DNA of 64,000 nucleotides. Origin: Asticcacaulis sp. EMRT-3 (GTDB lineage Bacteria; Pseudomonadota; Alphaproteobacteria; Caulobacterales; Caulobacteraceae). The position numbers were made by a program, and so were the translations under genes. The stretch spans positions 1,447,001-1,511,000 of the forward strand of contig NZ_JASERT010000001.1 in assembly GCF_030027245.1 (NCBI RefSeq), written 5' to 3'. Of this stretch, positions 51,398 through 59,668 are shown piece by piece; the stretch's first letter is position 1; each line of letters starts with the position of its first letter. The notes under the pieces are model-generated. The model was given only the letters and a program-made list of their open reading frames with translations, did no database searches and had not been told where the DNA came from.

Positions 51398-52074
51398 GGG
51401 CATTGCCAGTCGGAACCGACATGACGGCCACTGTATTGGGCGGCTTCGGAAGTATCGCCAAACCGCGACAGCATGGGATTGGGCGCTCCGGCCAGGGCGA
51501 TGTCACGGCCGATAATGCTGGCGCGCAACGTCTCATAACGGCCATCAGCGCGCAATTGCTGAAACTGGTCGTGGGCGTTGAAGACGACAGCGGGTGCCGA
51601 AAAGCGCCGCGCCGGACGGCTGGCGCCCGGATGAAGGCCTACCAGATAAAAGGCCTCGCCAGCGAAGCTCAATGAAAAATCGGATCTTGCCGGATCGCTG
51701 CCGACACGCCGGTCATAGGCATAGCCACGCGCCACATCCAGATCGTGCAGCGCCTGAATGCGCGCCCACAGGGCCTGCTCGAAAGCCTCTTCCGACAAGG
51801 CGTCGCCTGTAGCGAAGATCACGACGAAGGATTGAAACAGGTCGGGGCTGGCAGCAAAATCGGCAGCAAAACCGGCCAGTCTGTCGAAGATGGCGGCGTC
51901 GTCACGCGGACACCTTATATCTCCGGCTTCCATAATGTGCATGTGATGACGGGCCAGAGCCGATCTGGCTCCGACGCACGGAAAACTTTTCTCACGGATG
52001 AAGGCCCGGAACAGCTCGCTTACGCCTTCAACCGGCTTTGACAGGCTCTGCGGCCCGTCGATTGCGTCAAACAT
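51382..52074 (-). CDS. YqcI/YcgG family protein (heme-dependent N-oxygenase-like)
   Basis: 230 residues from the ATG at 52074 with GGGAG 5 bases upstream; the frame extends to 52152 without homology. Family motifs: REKSFPCVGARSALARHHMHI (about 27-47), FQSFVVIFATGDALSEEAFEQALWARIQALHDLD and LVGLHPGASRPARRFSAPAVVFNAHDQFQQLR. Relatives GntA (guanitoxin) and DcsA (D-cycloserine) are heme enzymes that N-hydroxylate guanidino groups. Neighbours are DUF1989 and an ATP-grasp gene. The last residues derive from repeat R2. Substrate unknown. Confidence 0.82.
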   Translation of the reverse strand: MFDAIDGPQSLSKPVEGVSELFRAFIREKSFPCVGARSALARHHMHIMEAGDIRCPRDDAAIFDRLAGFAADFAASPDLFQSFVVIFATGDALSEEAFEQALWARIQALHDLDVARGYAYDRRVGSDPARSDFSLSFAGEAFYLVGLHPGASRPARRFSAPAVVFNAHDQFQQLRADGRYETLRASIIGRDIALAGAPNPMLSRFGDTSEAAQYSGRHVGSDWQCPFRAR

Positions 52075-52179
52075 AGGGACTCCCTTGTATGGACAGGCAC
52101 CATAACCATTCACGGATAAGAGTGCTGTCCGGAAGCCGTGGATGTCCGGCAAGCAGACGATAAGCCTTATGCCCCCGCC

Positions 52180-53148
52180 TCAGCGCGCCACCAACCGCCG
52201 CAAGGCGCGCGCCAGCCGGTTCATCGAACGGATTTTGTCACCCCAGGACAAGGCGATCAGCGGGCCCAGATCGGTCTTGTTGACATCAACGATATAGATG
52301 CGGCCGTCGGAGCGGTCGCGCAATATGTCGAGCCCGCCCCAGTCCAGCCCCATGCGTGCGGTAAATTGCCGGATCAGGGCCTGTTCCTTCGGCGTATAGG
52401 TCTGGGCCATATCGGCCAGATAGGCGCGGCGATTATGGATCGAAAACCGGCCCTGCGGCGTTTTCACTTTGACCCAGACCAACACGGCCTCGCCACCGGC
52501 GCAGGGCGTGCGCAGATCATGGCAGCAACCTTCGTCATCGCGTGTATCGATGAGGCGCTGATACACAAAACCGGGACGCGGCGCACAGGGCGCCGTGATA
52601 ACGCGCCCGCCATGAACGCCGTTTGTCTCAGGCTTCTCGACAATCTCGCCCTGCGCTGTCAGCGGATCGAGCGCCAGCGGATAGCCGAACACATCTTTGA
52701 AAACCTGAGCGACATGGCTCTTGGAGATATTGGTACATGTGGCATTGAGGCTGGTCATGGCGGGAAAGGCCTGAGGCCCGCCTATCGTGCTGTCATCAAA
52801 ATAGACGCAAGCATCGGCATTCCCGGCGCTTGTCGCCAGATCAATGCCACCCCACATAGCTGCCCCGCGTAACAGATACCAGGCGCGCGGACGATCAGGC
52901 GCAAACCACAGACGCGGGCGCGGGCGACCGTTCAGGCGCGTGGCGAAGGACATGATATTCAGCAGTCCCAGATAGATGGCCCAATTGAAAATTTCATTCA
53001 GAACCGGGCCATTCAGGCGAACTTCGATTCCGGTCTTGCGGATCACAATGCGTCCGTCGCGCCATATGAAGTCATTCAGCCAGGTTTTATGCGGCGCGGA
53101 TGGGGCTTCAGGCGGCGCATCACGCATCAGGGCTTCAGCAGGCGGCAT
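52180..53148 (-). CDS. ATP-grasp-like protein
   Basis: 322 residues; ATG at 53148 with GGAGAGG (alternative at 53127). The second half looks like an ATP-grasp domain: GFVYQRLIDTRDDEGCCHDLRT strand, then GLDWGGLDILRDRSDGRIYIVDVNKTDLGP, where the Asp and the VDVN pair are typical magnesium-binding positions. The N-terminal half (IWRDGRIVIRKTG..., RPRAWYLLRGAAMWGGIDLA) is not recognised. ATP-grasp enzymes ligate a carboxylate to an amine or thiol. Same direction as YqcI/YcgG, 105 bp ahead of it, so a three-gene unit is possible. Confidence 0.6.
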   Translation of the reverse strand: MPPAEALMRDAPPEAPSAPHKTWLNDFIWRDGRIVIRKTGIEVRLNGPVLNEIFNWAIYLGLLNIMSFATRLNGRPRPRLWFAPDRPRAWYLLRGAAMWGGIDLATSAGNADACVYFDDSTIGGPQAFPAMTSLNATCTNISKSHVAQVFKDVFGYPLALDPLTAQGEIVEKPETNGVHGGRVITAPCAPRPGFVYQRLIDTRDDEGCCHDLRTPCAGGEAVLVWVKVKTPQGRFSIHNRRAYLADMAQTYTPKEQALIRQFTARMGLDWGGLDILRDRSDGRIYIVDVNKTDLGPLIALSWGDKIRSMNRLARALRRLVAR

Positions 53149-53269
53149 CGCCTCTCCAACTGTCGCCTTATGTCCGCGACCGGAAGGACATTATCCACAT
53201 TGCCATAAGTGACGGATGGCGAATGCGCCGCCCAATATCAGGGCATGGTAAAGACCTGCCGCCTGCTGT

Positions 53270-54214
53270 CTACTCGAACAAGGTGGCCAGACCCGACAAT
53301 TCCATATCGGCTGCCAGGGTGCGAAACACCGGAATTTCGCGCACATAGGCGGCGCGCGGCCCCTTATCGAGATAGTGGCGGCAGAACAGCTCGGTATCGA
53401 ACTGATCACCGATCATATCCAGCAAAGCGCCGGTCAGATACACCCCGCCGCTGGCCCCCATGATCAGGGCGACATCTCCGGCCATGCCCGCCAGAAAGCC
53501 GGTCATGATATCGAGGGTTTCACGCGCCGTGGCCTCACCTCTGCGGGCGGCATCAAGGATGGCGGCGGGCGTCATATCGGGCGCGGGCCGCCCTTCCAGA
53601 CGGTGCAGGGCCTGCCAGATGGCTTTCAGCCCGGCCACTGAAATGCACGATTCGCGCGACACATAACCTGTCTGCGCACGAACCGCCTCGATAATGCGCC
53701 ATTCGCGCTCGGTCTTAACCGGCATATCGGAATGGCCGCCTTCACCATGCAGGGCCGTCCAGCCGCCGAAGCCGTCCGATACCAGAGCCGCCAGACCCAG
53801 ACCGTGATGCGGCCCCATCACGACGAGCGCATGTTCATCATTGACCTCGCCGCCGCTGATCTGCTGTCTTTCATCACGGCGCAGGCGCGGCACGGCCAGG
53901 GCGCGCGCCACAAAATTATTGAGAAAATTAACGCGCTGTATGCCCAGCAGTTCGCGCATCATATCGCGGTCGATACGAAAATCGACCCCGACCAGATGCA
54001 GATCGCCTTTCTGTTCCCAGCCGCGCGCCGAAACGGCCGCCGCCATCAGTTCAGGATCGCCCTGCCCGGCGAGCCATGCCTTGACGGCGCTGGCGAAATC
54101 CGCCCAATTGGCGGCTTGAAAACGTTCTACGGTTTCCGGTCGCCGCCCCGGCACCGCCAGCGCCAAAGCTATATCCGGCGCTTGTGACAGGTCGCACAAA
54201 AGTGCCAATGTCAT
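53270..54214 (-). CDS. Glucokinase homologue with lost catalytic residues
   Basis: 314 residues, alignable over its length to E. coli Glk (GEGGH, RESCISVAGLKAIWQAL, GGVYLTGAL, YVREIPVF). However the phosphate loop GDxGGTN is replaced by CDLSQAPD (7-14), the FINDF catalytic aspartate (D100 in E. coli) is Asn in NFLNNF (N100), and GAGTGLGV reads GPHHGLGL. These changes should abolish sugar phosphorylation. It may be a regulator or scaffold derived from glucokinase. The open frame is intact, so selection for another role is likely. Confidence 0.8.
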   Translation of the reverse strand: MTLALLCDLSQAPDIALALAVPGRRPETVERFQAANWADFASAVKAWLAGQGDPELMAAAVSARGWEQKGDLHLVGVDFRIDRDMMRELLGIQRVNFLNNFVARALAVPRLRRDERQQISGGEVNDEHALVVMGPHHGLGLAALVSDGFGGWTALHGEGGHSDMPVKTEREWRIIEAVRAQTGYVSRESCISVAGLKAIWQALHRLEGRPAPDMTPAAILDAARRGEATARETLDIMTGFLAGMAGDVALIMGASGGVYLTGALLDMIGDQFDTELFCRHYLDKGPRAAYVREIPVFRTLAADMELSGLATLFE

Positions 54215-54316
54215 GGTTCACTCCCAACACGCGGCTTTTGTTTTATGTGCCGCTTGCCATCATCCTCCCCCGATTGTCATAATAATTTGCAAATCAAATA
54301 TCGTTTCAGGCCCTCT

Positions 54317-55123
54317 ATGGACAATTCCCCCGCCCTCTGGCGTCTGCCTGCCCACGGCCGCGACGGCAGCAAATACGACCGCGGCCATTGCGTGGTGCTG
54401 GGCGGTTCGGTGAGCCACACCGGCGCGGCGCGGCTGGCGGCGCGCGCGGCCTTACGCATCGGGGCGGGCCTCGTCACTGTGGCCTGTGATCCGGCCAGCC
54501 TGATCGTTTACGCCACGGCGCTGGAAGCGGTGATGACGAAGGTGGTGAAGGATGCTGCGGCCTTTGCCGCCCTGCTGGAGGACGCGCGCATCACCTCGCT
54601 GGTGCTGGGCCCGGCGGCGGGCGTCAATGACCGCACGAAGGCGATGGTGCTGGCGGCGCTGCAAACAGGCAAGGCCTGTGTGCTCGACGCCGACGCCCTG
54701 ACGGTTTTCCGCGAGGCGCCGCAGGCGCTTTTCGCGGCCATAGAGGGTGAAGTCTTGCTCACCCCCCACGAAGGTGAGTTCAAACGGCTGTTCGGTGAGG
54801 TGACGGACCGTGAGGCCGATGCGATGCGCGCCGCGAAAACATCCGGCGCGGTGGTGTTGCTGAAGGGGGCCGACACGGTGATCGCCGCCCCCGATGGCCG
54901 ACTGGTGATCAACCGCGACGCACCGTCAAGCCTGGCCACAGCCGGTTCGGGCGATGTGCTGTCGGGGCTGGCGGGCGGGCTGCTGGCCCAGGGCATGACG
55001 GCCTTCGACGCGGCCTGCGCCGCCGCCTTCATTCACGCCGAAGCGGCCCGCCTGTTCGGCCCCGGCCTGATCTCCGAAGATTTGAGTGAAAAGGTGCCCG
55101 AAGTCCTGCGCAAACTCAGATAA
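54317..55123 (+). CDS. nnrD: ADP-dependent NAD(P)H-hydrate dehydratase (stand-alone NnrD)
   Basis: 268 residues from the ATG at 54317 (the frame is open to 54245). Carbohydrate-kinase-like fold: [60 protein letters not shown] and the final [21 protein letters not shown]. It dehydrates S-NADHX and S-NADPHX back to the active cofactors using ADP. Most bacteria fuse it to the NnrE epimerase; here the epimerase half is missing and not nearby. Divergent from the glucokinase homologue. Its stop overlaps the msrA stop by 8 bp. Confidence 0.9.
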   Translation: MDNSPALWRLPAHGRDGSKYDRGHCVVLGGSVSHTGAARLAARAALRIGAGLVTVACDPASLIVYATALEAVMTKVVKDAAAFAALLEDARITSLVLGPAAGVNDRTKAMVLAALQTGKACVLDADALTVFREAPQALFAAIEGEVLLTPHEGEFKRLFGEVTDREADAMRAAKTSGAVVLLKGADTVIAAPDGRLVINRDAPSSLATAGSGDVLSGLAGGLLAQGMTAFDAACAAAFIHAEAARLFGPGLISEDLSEKVPEVLRKLR

Positions 55124-55754
55124 CGCAGACCGCGCCCGTGCCCTTCATAGCGCAATATCCGCCAGGATTCTTGTCGAGATAGCCCTGATGATAGCCCTCG
55201 GCAAAGTAAAACAGCGGCTGGCTGGCGGCGGGGACGATCTCGGTGGTGATCGGCCCCATGCCTTTTGCGCTGAGCGCCTTCTGGAATTCGGCGGCACTGG
55301 TCATGGCGGCCTCATACTGCGCATCGGTGGATGGATAGATGGCCGAGCGGTATTGTGTGCCGATGTCATTGCCCTGACGATGGCCCTGCGTGGGATCGTG
55401 ATTCTCCCAAAACACCTTCAGGAGTTGGCCAAAGCTGATTTTCTGCGGATCATGGACCACCAGCACGCCTTCGGTGTGGCCGGTGCGGCCGGAGCAAACC
55501 TCCTCATAGGTCGGGTTGGGCGTATAACCGCCCACATAACCGGCGGCGGTGACATAAACCCCTGGCTGCTGCCAGAACTTGCGCTCCACGCCCCAGAAAC
55601 AGCCCATAGCGAAGACCACGCTCTCCATACCCGCCGGATAAGGCCCTTTCAGCGGCCTGTGCAGCACCGTATGTTGCGCATCGGTGGCGAGCGGGTCGGG
55701 CCGTCCCGGCAGGGCGTCGGCAGGGGCAATCATCTCGGCTTTGCGACCAAACAT
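55116..55754 (-). CDS. msrA: Peptide methionine sulfoxide reductase MsrA
   Basis: 212 residues from the ATG at 55754 ([18 protein letters not shown]), which aligns with the E. coli start. Catalytic C52 in [10 protein letters not shown]; resolving cysteines C201 and C210 near the C-terminus ([15 protein letters not shown]). It reduces S-methionine sulfoxide in proteins using thioredoxin. The open frame continues upstream across tRNA-Ser, but that extension is not real. Convergent with nnrD. Confidence 0.95.
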   Translation of the reverse strand: MFGRKAEMIAPADALPGRPDPLATDAQHTVLHRPLKGPYPAGMESVVFAMGCFWGVERKFWQQPGVYVTAAGYVGGYTPNPTYEEVCSGRTGHTEGVLVVHDPQKISFGQLLKVFWENHDPTQGHRQGNDIGTQYRSAIYPSTDAQYEAAMTSAAEFQKALSAKGMGPITTEIVPAASQPLFYFAEGYHQGYLDKNPGGYCAMKGTGAVCVI

Positions 55755-55919
55755 GGTTTTGACCTTATCAATCTGGCGGATGGGAAGCGTAACTACGCCT
55801 TTGCCCCTCATATGGTTACAAAAAAAGCGTGTTGAAGAGGCCGATGAGGGATTGCGTCTTCGTGCGGCATGGGTATAAAGACCGCCTTCCGACAGGCGGC
55901 CAGTACGCCCGTAGTGAAT

Positions 55920-56009
55920 GGACAGGTGGCGGAGTGGTCGATCGCGCACGCTTGGAAAGCGTGTGTACGTGCAAGCGTACCGAGGGTTCGAATCCCTCCC
56001 TGTCCGCCA
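55920..56009 (+). tRNA. tRNA-Ser (anticodon GGA)
   Basis: The 90-nt gene has an acceptor stem GGACAGG/CCTGTCC, discriminator G and encoded CCA. The D-arm, an anticodon loop CTTGGAAAG, a long class II variable arm (GTGTACGTGCAAGCGTACC) and GGTTCGAATCC T-arm are all present. The long variable arm and the GGA anticodon identify serine. Confidence 0.95.
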
Positions 56010-56099
56010 CTTTATAGCCCTCAAACCCGTTTTACACAAGGCGATGGCGATTTCCGAATCGCTTCGTACCCCCAAACTGACCCCAGAATAATATTCTAG

Positions 56100-56204
56100 C
56101 CAGTCTGGCTGGTCATGCACGAAGAAGTGCGCAGCCATGCCCGCATCCGCCGCGTTGCCGATGCTTTGTCCGAACGCCTGTCCGACTGGCTGAACACGCA
56201 TTGA
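56100..56204 (+). pseudogene. LysR-type regulator remnant (C-terminal 34 codons)
   Basis: The frame reads [20 protein letters not shown], then [14 protein letters not shown] and a TGA. This is the usual C-terminal tail of LysR regulators (P-x-W-L-V-x-H-x-D-x-R-x-x-x-R-x-R). A TAG stop lies directly before it in frame, and no other part of the gene remains. It lies 90 bp after tRNA-Ser, a typical integration locus, so it may be debris from a past insertion or deletion. Confidence 0.6.
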
Positions 56205-56266
56205 CCTGGCCGCCGGAAGTGTCCACCATGACGGACGCGGCTGGGATCAGCACACCGGAGATCATG

Positions 56267-57037
56267 ATGAACCTGCACAGGACATGGGCCGCGAACACTC
56301 TTGCCGGACTGGCCATGTTCGGGCTGTCCGCCTGCCAGGCCGCCAAGACAGATGCGCCACAAAACGCCGCTTCCAGCGCAAGTCCTGAGGCCAGCGAGGT
56401 TACATCCGCCCCCGCTAGCCTGTCGGCATCCTCCTCCAGCCTGTCCGCCCTGTCCCTGTCGCCGTCCGCCGGGCCCATTTCCTGTGCGGCCGAGATCGGT
56501 AAGGCCGCCGCCGAAAAGCGTGCGCACATCTGCCGCTCGGTGTCGCCCGCCACCCATCCGCCGTGCAATGCCGCCAATAGCTGCGCGATGATCGATAACG
56601 AAATCGCCCGTAGCTGCGCCCTGTTCGCTGATAAGGCCCCGGCCGATTGCCAGCCTGCGCCCAAGAGCCAGGCCGCCGCCGTGGCGGTGGTGAAACGTTA
56701 TTATGCCGCCCTCAATGCCCGCGATTACGCCACGGCCTGGCAGCAATGGGGCGATAATGGCCCGCCCAACCAGAGCCTCAGCAAATTCGCCGCAGGCTTT
56801 GCCCATACGCGCTCCACCCAGGTCACCATCGGCCAGCTCGAACCCGCCGAGGGCGGCGCGGGTTCGATCTACCAGACGGTGCCCGTGACGGTCGAGGCCA
56901 CACTCGACAACGGCCAGAGCCAGCGTTTTACCGGCGACTATATCGTGCGGCGCGTCAATGGCGTCGATGGTGCCACGCCTGCACAACTGCGCTGGCATAT
57001 TGACATGGCCCATCTGAAGGCCGCGCCCACTGGCTAG
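56267..57037 (+). CDS. Putative lipoprotein with cysteine-rich middle and C-terminal lumazine-like fold
   Basis: 256 residues from the ATG at 56267, six bases after GGAG. A lipobox GLSAC (Cys near residue 23) is followed by a Ser/Ala/Pro-rich linker, a segment with six cysteines (about 70-130: ISCAAE, HICRS, PPCNAANSC, RSCALF, DCQPA) and a C-terminal domain (about 140-250) resembling NTF2-like or DUF4878 folds (VVKRYYAALNARDYATAWQQW). I do not recognise the whole. Probably anchored to the inner or outer membrane facing the periplasm. Its stop overlaps that of the convergent flavoprotein by 4 bp. Confidence 0.6.
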   Translation: MNLHRTWAANTLAGLAMFGLSACQAAKTDAPQNAASSASPEASEVTSAPASLSASSSSLSALSLSPSAGPISCAAEIGKAAAEKRAHICRSVSPATHPPCNAANSCAMIDNEIARSCALFADKAPADCQPAPKSQAAAVAVVKRYYAALNARDYATAWQQWGDNGPPNQSLSKFAAGFAHTRSTQVTIGQLEPAEGGAGSIYQTVPVTVEATLDNGQSQRFTGDYIVRRVNGVDGATPAQLRWHIDMAHLKAAPTG

Positions 57038-58182
57038 GCCAGTATGGCGCGGGCGGCCACCACGGCGGTCGAGAAACAGGCCTGCAACAGATAGCCGCCG
57101 GTGGGGGCTTCCCAGTCGAGCATTTCGCCGACGCAATAGACGCCGGGCAGGGCGTTCAGCTCGAAATGGTTCGTCAGGCTGTCGAAAGCCACGCCGCCCG
57201 CGCTCGAAATGGCGCGCTCCAGCCCCTGCATAGCGGTCAGGCGCACCGTGACGGCCTTGGCATCAGTAGCGCCGGTTTCAAACATCAGGGCGATGGCGGC
57301 GGGGCTCAGGCCCAGCGCCTTGCGCAGGCGATTGCTGTGGCTGTCCTTGGGCGAGGCGCGGCCCAGCTTCGAGATCACCTGACCGGCACTGAGATCAGGC
57401 TTGAGATCGATCAGCAGGTCGGCGTGGCCGTGACGCGCGATGGCCTCACGCAAAGACCCGCTCAAGGCATAGACGGCCCCGCCTTCCAGTCCAAAGCGCG
57501 TCAGCATCAATTCGCCCCTGAGGGTGCGCCCGTCAAAGGTGACGGCGATGGTTTTGAGCGGCTGACCGGCGAAACGCTGCATCCCCTCAGACCAGCCGAC
57601 CGAAAAACCGGCATTGGCGGGCTGAAAAGGCGCGACCATCACGCCGCGATCACGCAGCAGCCCCGCCCAGCCGCCATCGCCGCCCAAGCGCGGCCAACTG
57701 GCCCCGCCGAGCGCCAGTACGGTGGCATCTGCCACCACAGCCGCGCCATTGATCAGCAGGCGGCCCTGATCGTCCCAGCCCTGCCAGTCGCTGCGCATCT
57801 TAAGCCTGACGCCTTGCGCCTCCAGCCGCTGCAACCAGGCGCGCAACAGGGGTGAGGCCTTCATCGCCTTTGGGAAGACGCGCCCCGAACTGCCGGTGAA
57901 GGTCTGCGCGCCTAAGCCATCGGCCCAGGCGCGCAGGGCTGAGGGCGGGAAGGCTTCGAGGGCCGGACGCAGATGGGGCTTGCGTTTGCCATAGCGCGTG
58001 ACGAAGCGCTCAAAGGCTTCGGAATGGGTCAGGTTAAGCCCGCCGCGCCCGGCCATCAGGAACTTGCGCGCCGGTGACGGCATTCGGTCATAGACCGTGA
58101 CCCGGCAGCCAGAGGCGCTTAAAATCTCGGCCGCCATGAGCCCAGAAGGCCCGGCACCGATAATAGCGATGGTCTTGTTCAT
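57034..58182 (-). CDS. NAD(P)/FAD-dependent oxidoreductase, TIGR03862/BaiN-like flavoprotein
   Basis: 382 residues. FAD motif IAIIGAGPSGLMAAEIL (5-21), then ARKFLMAGRGGLNLTHSE, a signature of the HI0933/YhiN group, ALGGASWPRLGGDGGW, and a C-terminal SSAGGVAFDSL...LPGVYCVGEMLDWEAPTGGYLLQACFSTAVVA. Function of this subgroup is unknown; relatives in gut bacteria act in bile-acid dehydroxylation. It stands alone in the cytoplasm. Confidence 0.9.
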   Translation of the reverse strand: MNKTIAIIGAGPSGLMAAEILSASGCRVTVYDRMPSPARKFLMAGRGGLNLTHSEAFERFVTRYGKRKPHLRPALEAFPPSALRAWADGLGAQTFTGSSGRVFPKAMKASPLLRAWLQRLEAQGVRLKMRSDWQGWDDQGRLLINGAAVVADATVLALGGASWPRLGGDGGWAGLLRDRGVMVAPFQPANAGFSVGWSEGMQRFAGQPLKTIAVTFDGRTLRGELMLTRFGLEGGAVYALSGSLREAIARHGHADLLIDLKPDLSAGQVISKLGRASPKDSHSNRLRKALGLSPAAIALMFETGATDAKAVTVRLTAMQGLERAISSAGGVAFDSLTNHFELNALPGVYCVGEMLDWEAPTGGYLLQACFSTAVVAARAILA

Positions 58183-58325
58183 GCCGCGCTCAATAACCTT
58201 TTCAAGGTGTCATGACTACAGGCCCTGATGTTTTTGACCCTTGCGCCTCATTGAATCCTTATGCGGTATCACGGAAGCTGTGAACTCATGGCGAGCGGAC
58301 GCCATTTCCACGAAAGGGATAAAAC

Positions 58326-58454
58326 ATGAAGCGCATCATTCTCGTTTCCATCATGGCCATGCTGCCTTTGCTCGCTGCCTGCCACACGGTTCAGGGCGCA
58401 GGCAAGGACATCAGCGCTGTTGGTCATGGCGTGACCGAAACCGGCGAACAATAG
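58326..58454 (+). CDS. Entericidin-like small lipoprotein 1
   Basis: 42 residues with the entericidin A/B pattern: MKRIILVSIMAMLPLLAACH signal and lipobox (Cys19), then TVQGAGKDISAVGHGVTETG. Entericidins are tiny outer-membrane lipoproteins linked to envelope stress and cell lysis in E. coli. Followed by its own terminator. A close paralogue lies 140 bp downstream. Confidence 0.8.
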   Translation: MKRIILVSIMAMLPLLAACHTVQGAGKDISAVGHGVTETGEQ

Positions 58455-58470
58455 ATTTTTCTTCGCTGAC

Positions 58471-58507
58471 AAAAAGACGCCGTGGCCACAGGCTGCGGCG
58501 TCTTTTT
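58471..58507 (+). terminator. Intrinsic terminator after entericidin-like gene 1
   Basis: AAAAAGACGCCG (58471-58482) and CGGCGTCTTTTT (about 58496-58507) form a 12-bp stem ending in a T-tract. Confidence 0.85.
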
Positions 58508-58595
58508 GCTGTCTTGCCACAGGCCGGGCTTAAGCCTAGACATACCGTCATCGGAGATGAGTCTCCGCTCATTGTCTTCGTCCGGGAAAGCCACC

Positions 58596-58721
58596 ATGAA
58601 ACGCATCGTCATCGTCTCGCTTCTGGCCATGATTCCGCTGCTCGCCGCCTGCCATACCGTGCAGGGCGTGGGGCAGGACATCACCGCCGTCGGCAAGGGC
58701 ATGGAACGCGCCACGCATTAA
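58596..58721 (+). CDS. Entericidin-like small lipoprotein 2
   Basis: 41 residues, lipobox Cys19, sequence pattern the same as its upstream neighbour (about two-thirds identical), ending GVGQDITAVGKGMERATH. The tandem pair points to a local duplication; each copy has its own promoter region, since a terminator separates them. A toxin-antidote pairing as in ecnA/ecnB is possible but is inferred only from the arrangement. Confidence 0.8.
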   Translation: MKRIVIVSLLAMIPLLAACHTVQGVGQDITAVGKGMERATH

Positions 58722-58765
58722 AAACCCGGACAGGGCGGGGCCGGGGGATCGCTTAAAGGATCGCC

Positions 58766-59343
58766 ATGAGCTTTACGCGCTTCATAAGCTGGGTCGCTGA
58801 AAAGCTGATCGAACTGGTGCTGGCGGCGGCCCTGCTGCTGGTCGTGAAGTTTGCGCTGCCGCAGGAGGGGACCAGCTATGGCTCGCCCGCCGCCTTTCTG
58901 GCCGGGCTGCGTGACGCCTGGGCGGCCAATAGCGATGAGGCGGCCTTTCTGACCCACAGCTTTTTCGGCGGCCAGTGGTGGCGCTATGGCCTGCATGTCA
59001 TGGCGGCGCGCTATGGGTGGTGATCGATTATTTTTACGTGGCGGCGCTGTATGGCCTGTTATCGCTATGGGCGCGGCTGGTCAGCGGTGCCGATTACCGT
59101 CGCCATGCCCTGATGGCCTTTGCGGCGGCCTTCATCCTGTTTTGTTTGAGATTTATCCCCGTTTATGACGCGCAAAATCTGCGTCTGGCCGTGGCCCTGC
59201 TGGCGGGTGGACTGCTGGTGTCTGCATTAAGCGCGGCGCTCGGCCAGGCGATCTGGCGCGGCCTGCGACCCGATGAGCCACCGCCACGCCCACGCAAGAG
59301 CGCTGCGTCAACCGGCCGTACACGGCTGCATTTCAGCGAATAA
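58766..59343 (+). pseudogene. Membrane protein gene split by a -1 frameshift
   Basis: The first frame (58766-59023) encodes 85 residues beginning MSFTRFISWVAEKLIELVLA and one helix, then stops at TGA. A second frame (from about 59010 to 59343) continues with VVIDYFYVAALYGLLSLWA, two further hydrophobic helices and a basic tail (RPRKSAASTGR). Adding one G to the GGG at about 59016-59018 would join them into one four-helix protein of about 192 residues. Either a natural mutation or a sequencing error; no slippery site that would support recoding is evident. Family not recognised. Confidence 0.6.
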
Positions 59344-59468
59344 ACGGGTTGCGTCGCCACAAAAGCATGGAATCGCAATGGGTATGACCTGACCGGACAA
59401 TGGCTTTCTTATCATAGCCACGTTTTTATAGGCCTTCATCCGGTCTATGACATGAAAAGGACAGCGAT

Positions 59469-59639
59469 ATGCCGACAACACACGATCCGAGGGGCGGTTC
59501 CAGGGGACGCCGCCGTCTTCTGCTCATCGTGGTGACGATTGCGGTATTGGCCGTGATCGGTGGTCTGGCGATCATGATCGTCACGCCTGCCGCCATGCAT
59601 GGCGAAAGGGTCAATTCCGCCGTCATCCAGAGTCAATGA
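59469..59639 (+). CDS. Small single-span membrane protein
   Basis: 56 residues: an Arg/Gly-rich N-terminus, one helix (RLLLIVVTIAVLAVIGGLAIMIV) and a short polar tail (NSAVIQSQ). AAGGA lies eight bases before the ATG. The stop is 8 bp before the left end of the IS630 element. Basic N-terminus suggests the tail faces the periplasm. No family recognised. Confidence 0.6.
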   Translation: MPTTHDPRGGSRGRRRLLLIVVTIAVLAVIGGLAIMIVTPAAMHGERVNSAVIQSQ

Positions 59640-59668
59640 TTGCGCTCTAGACTCTTTTGTGATTAGGT

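Noticed and set aside
55755..56201. Upstream extension of the msrA frame through tRNA-Ser
   Set aside because: The MsrA family starts at MFGRKAEM, and the extension would read through a tRNA gene.
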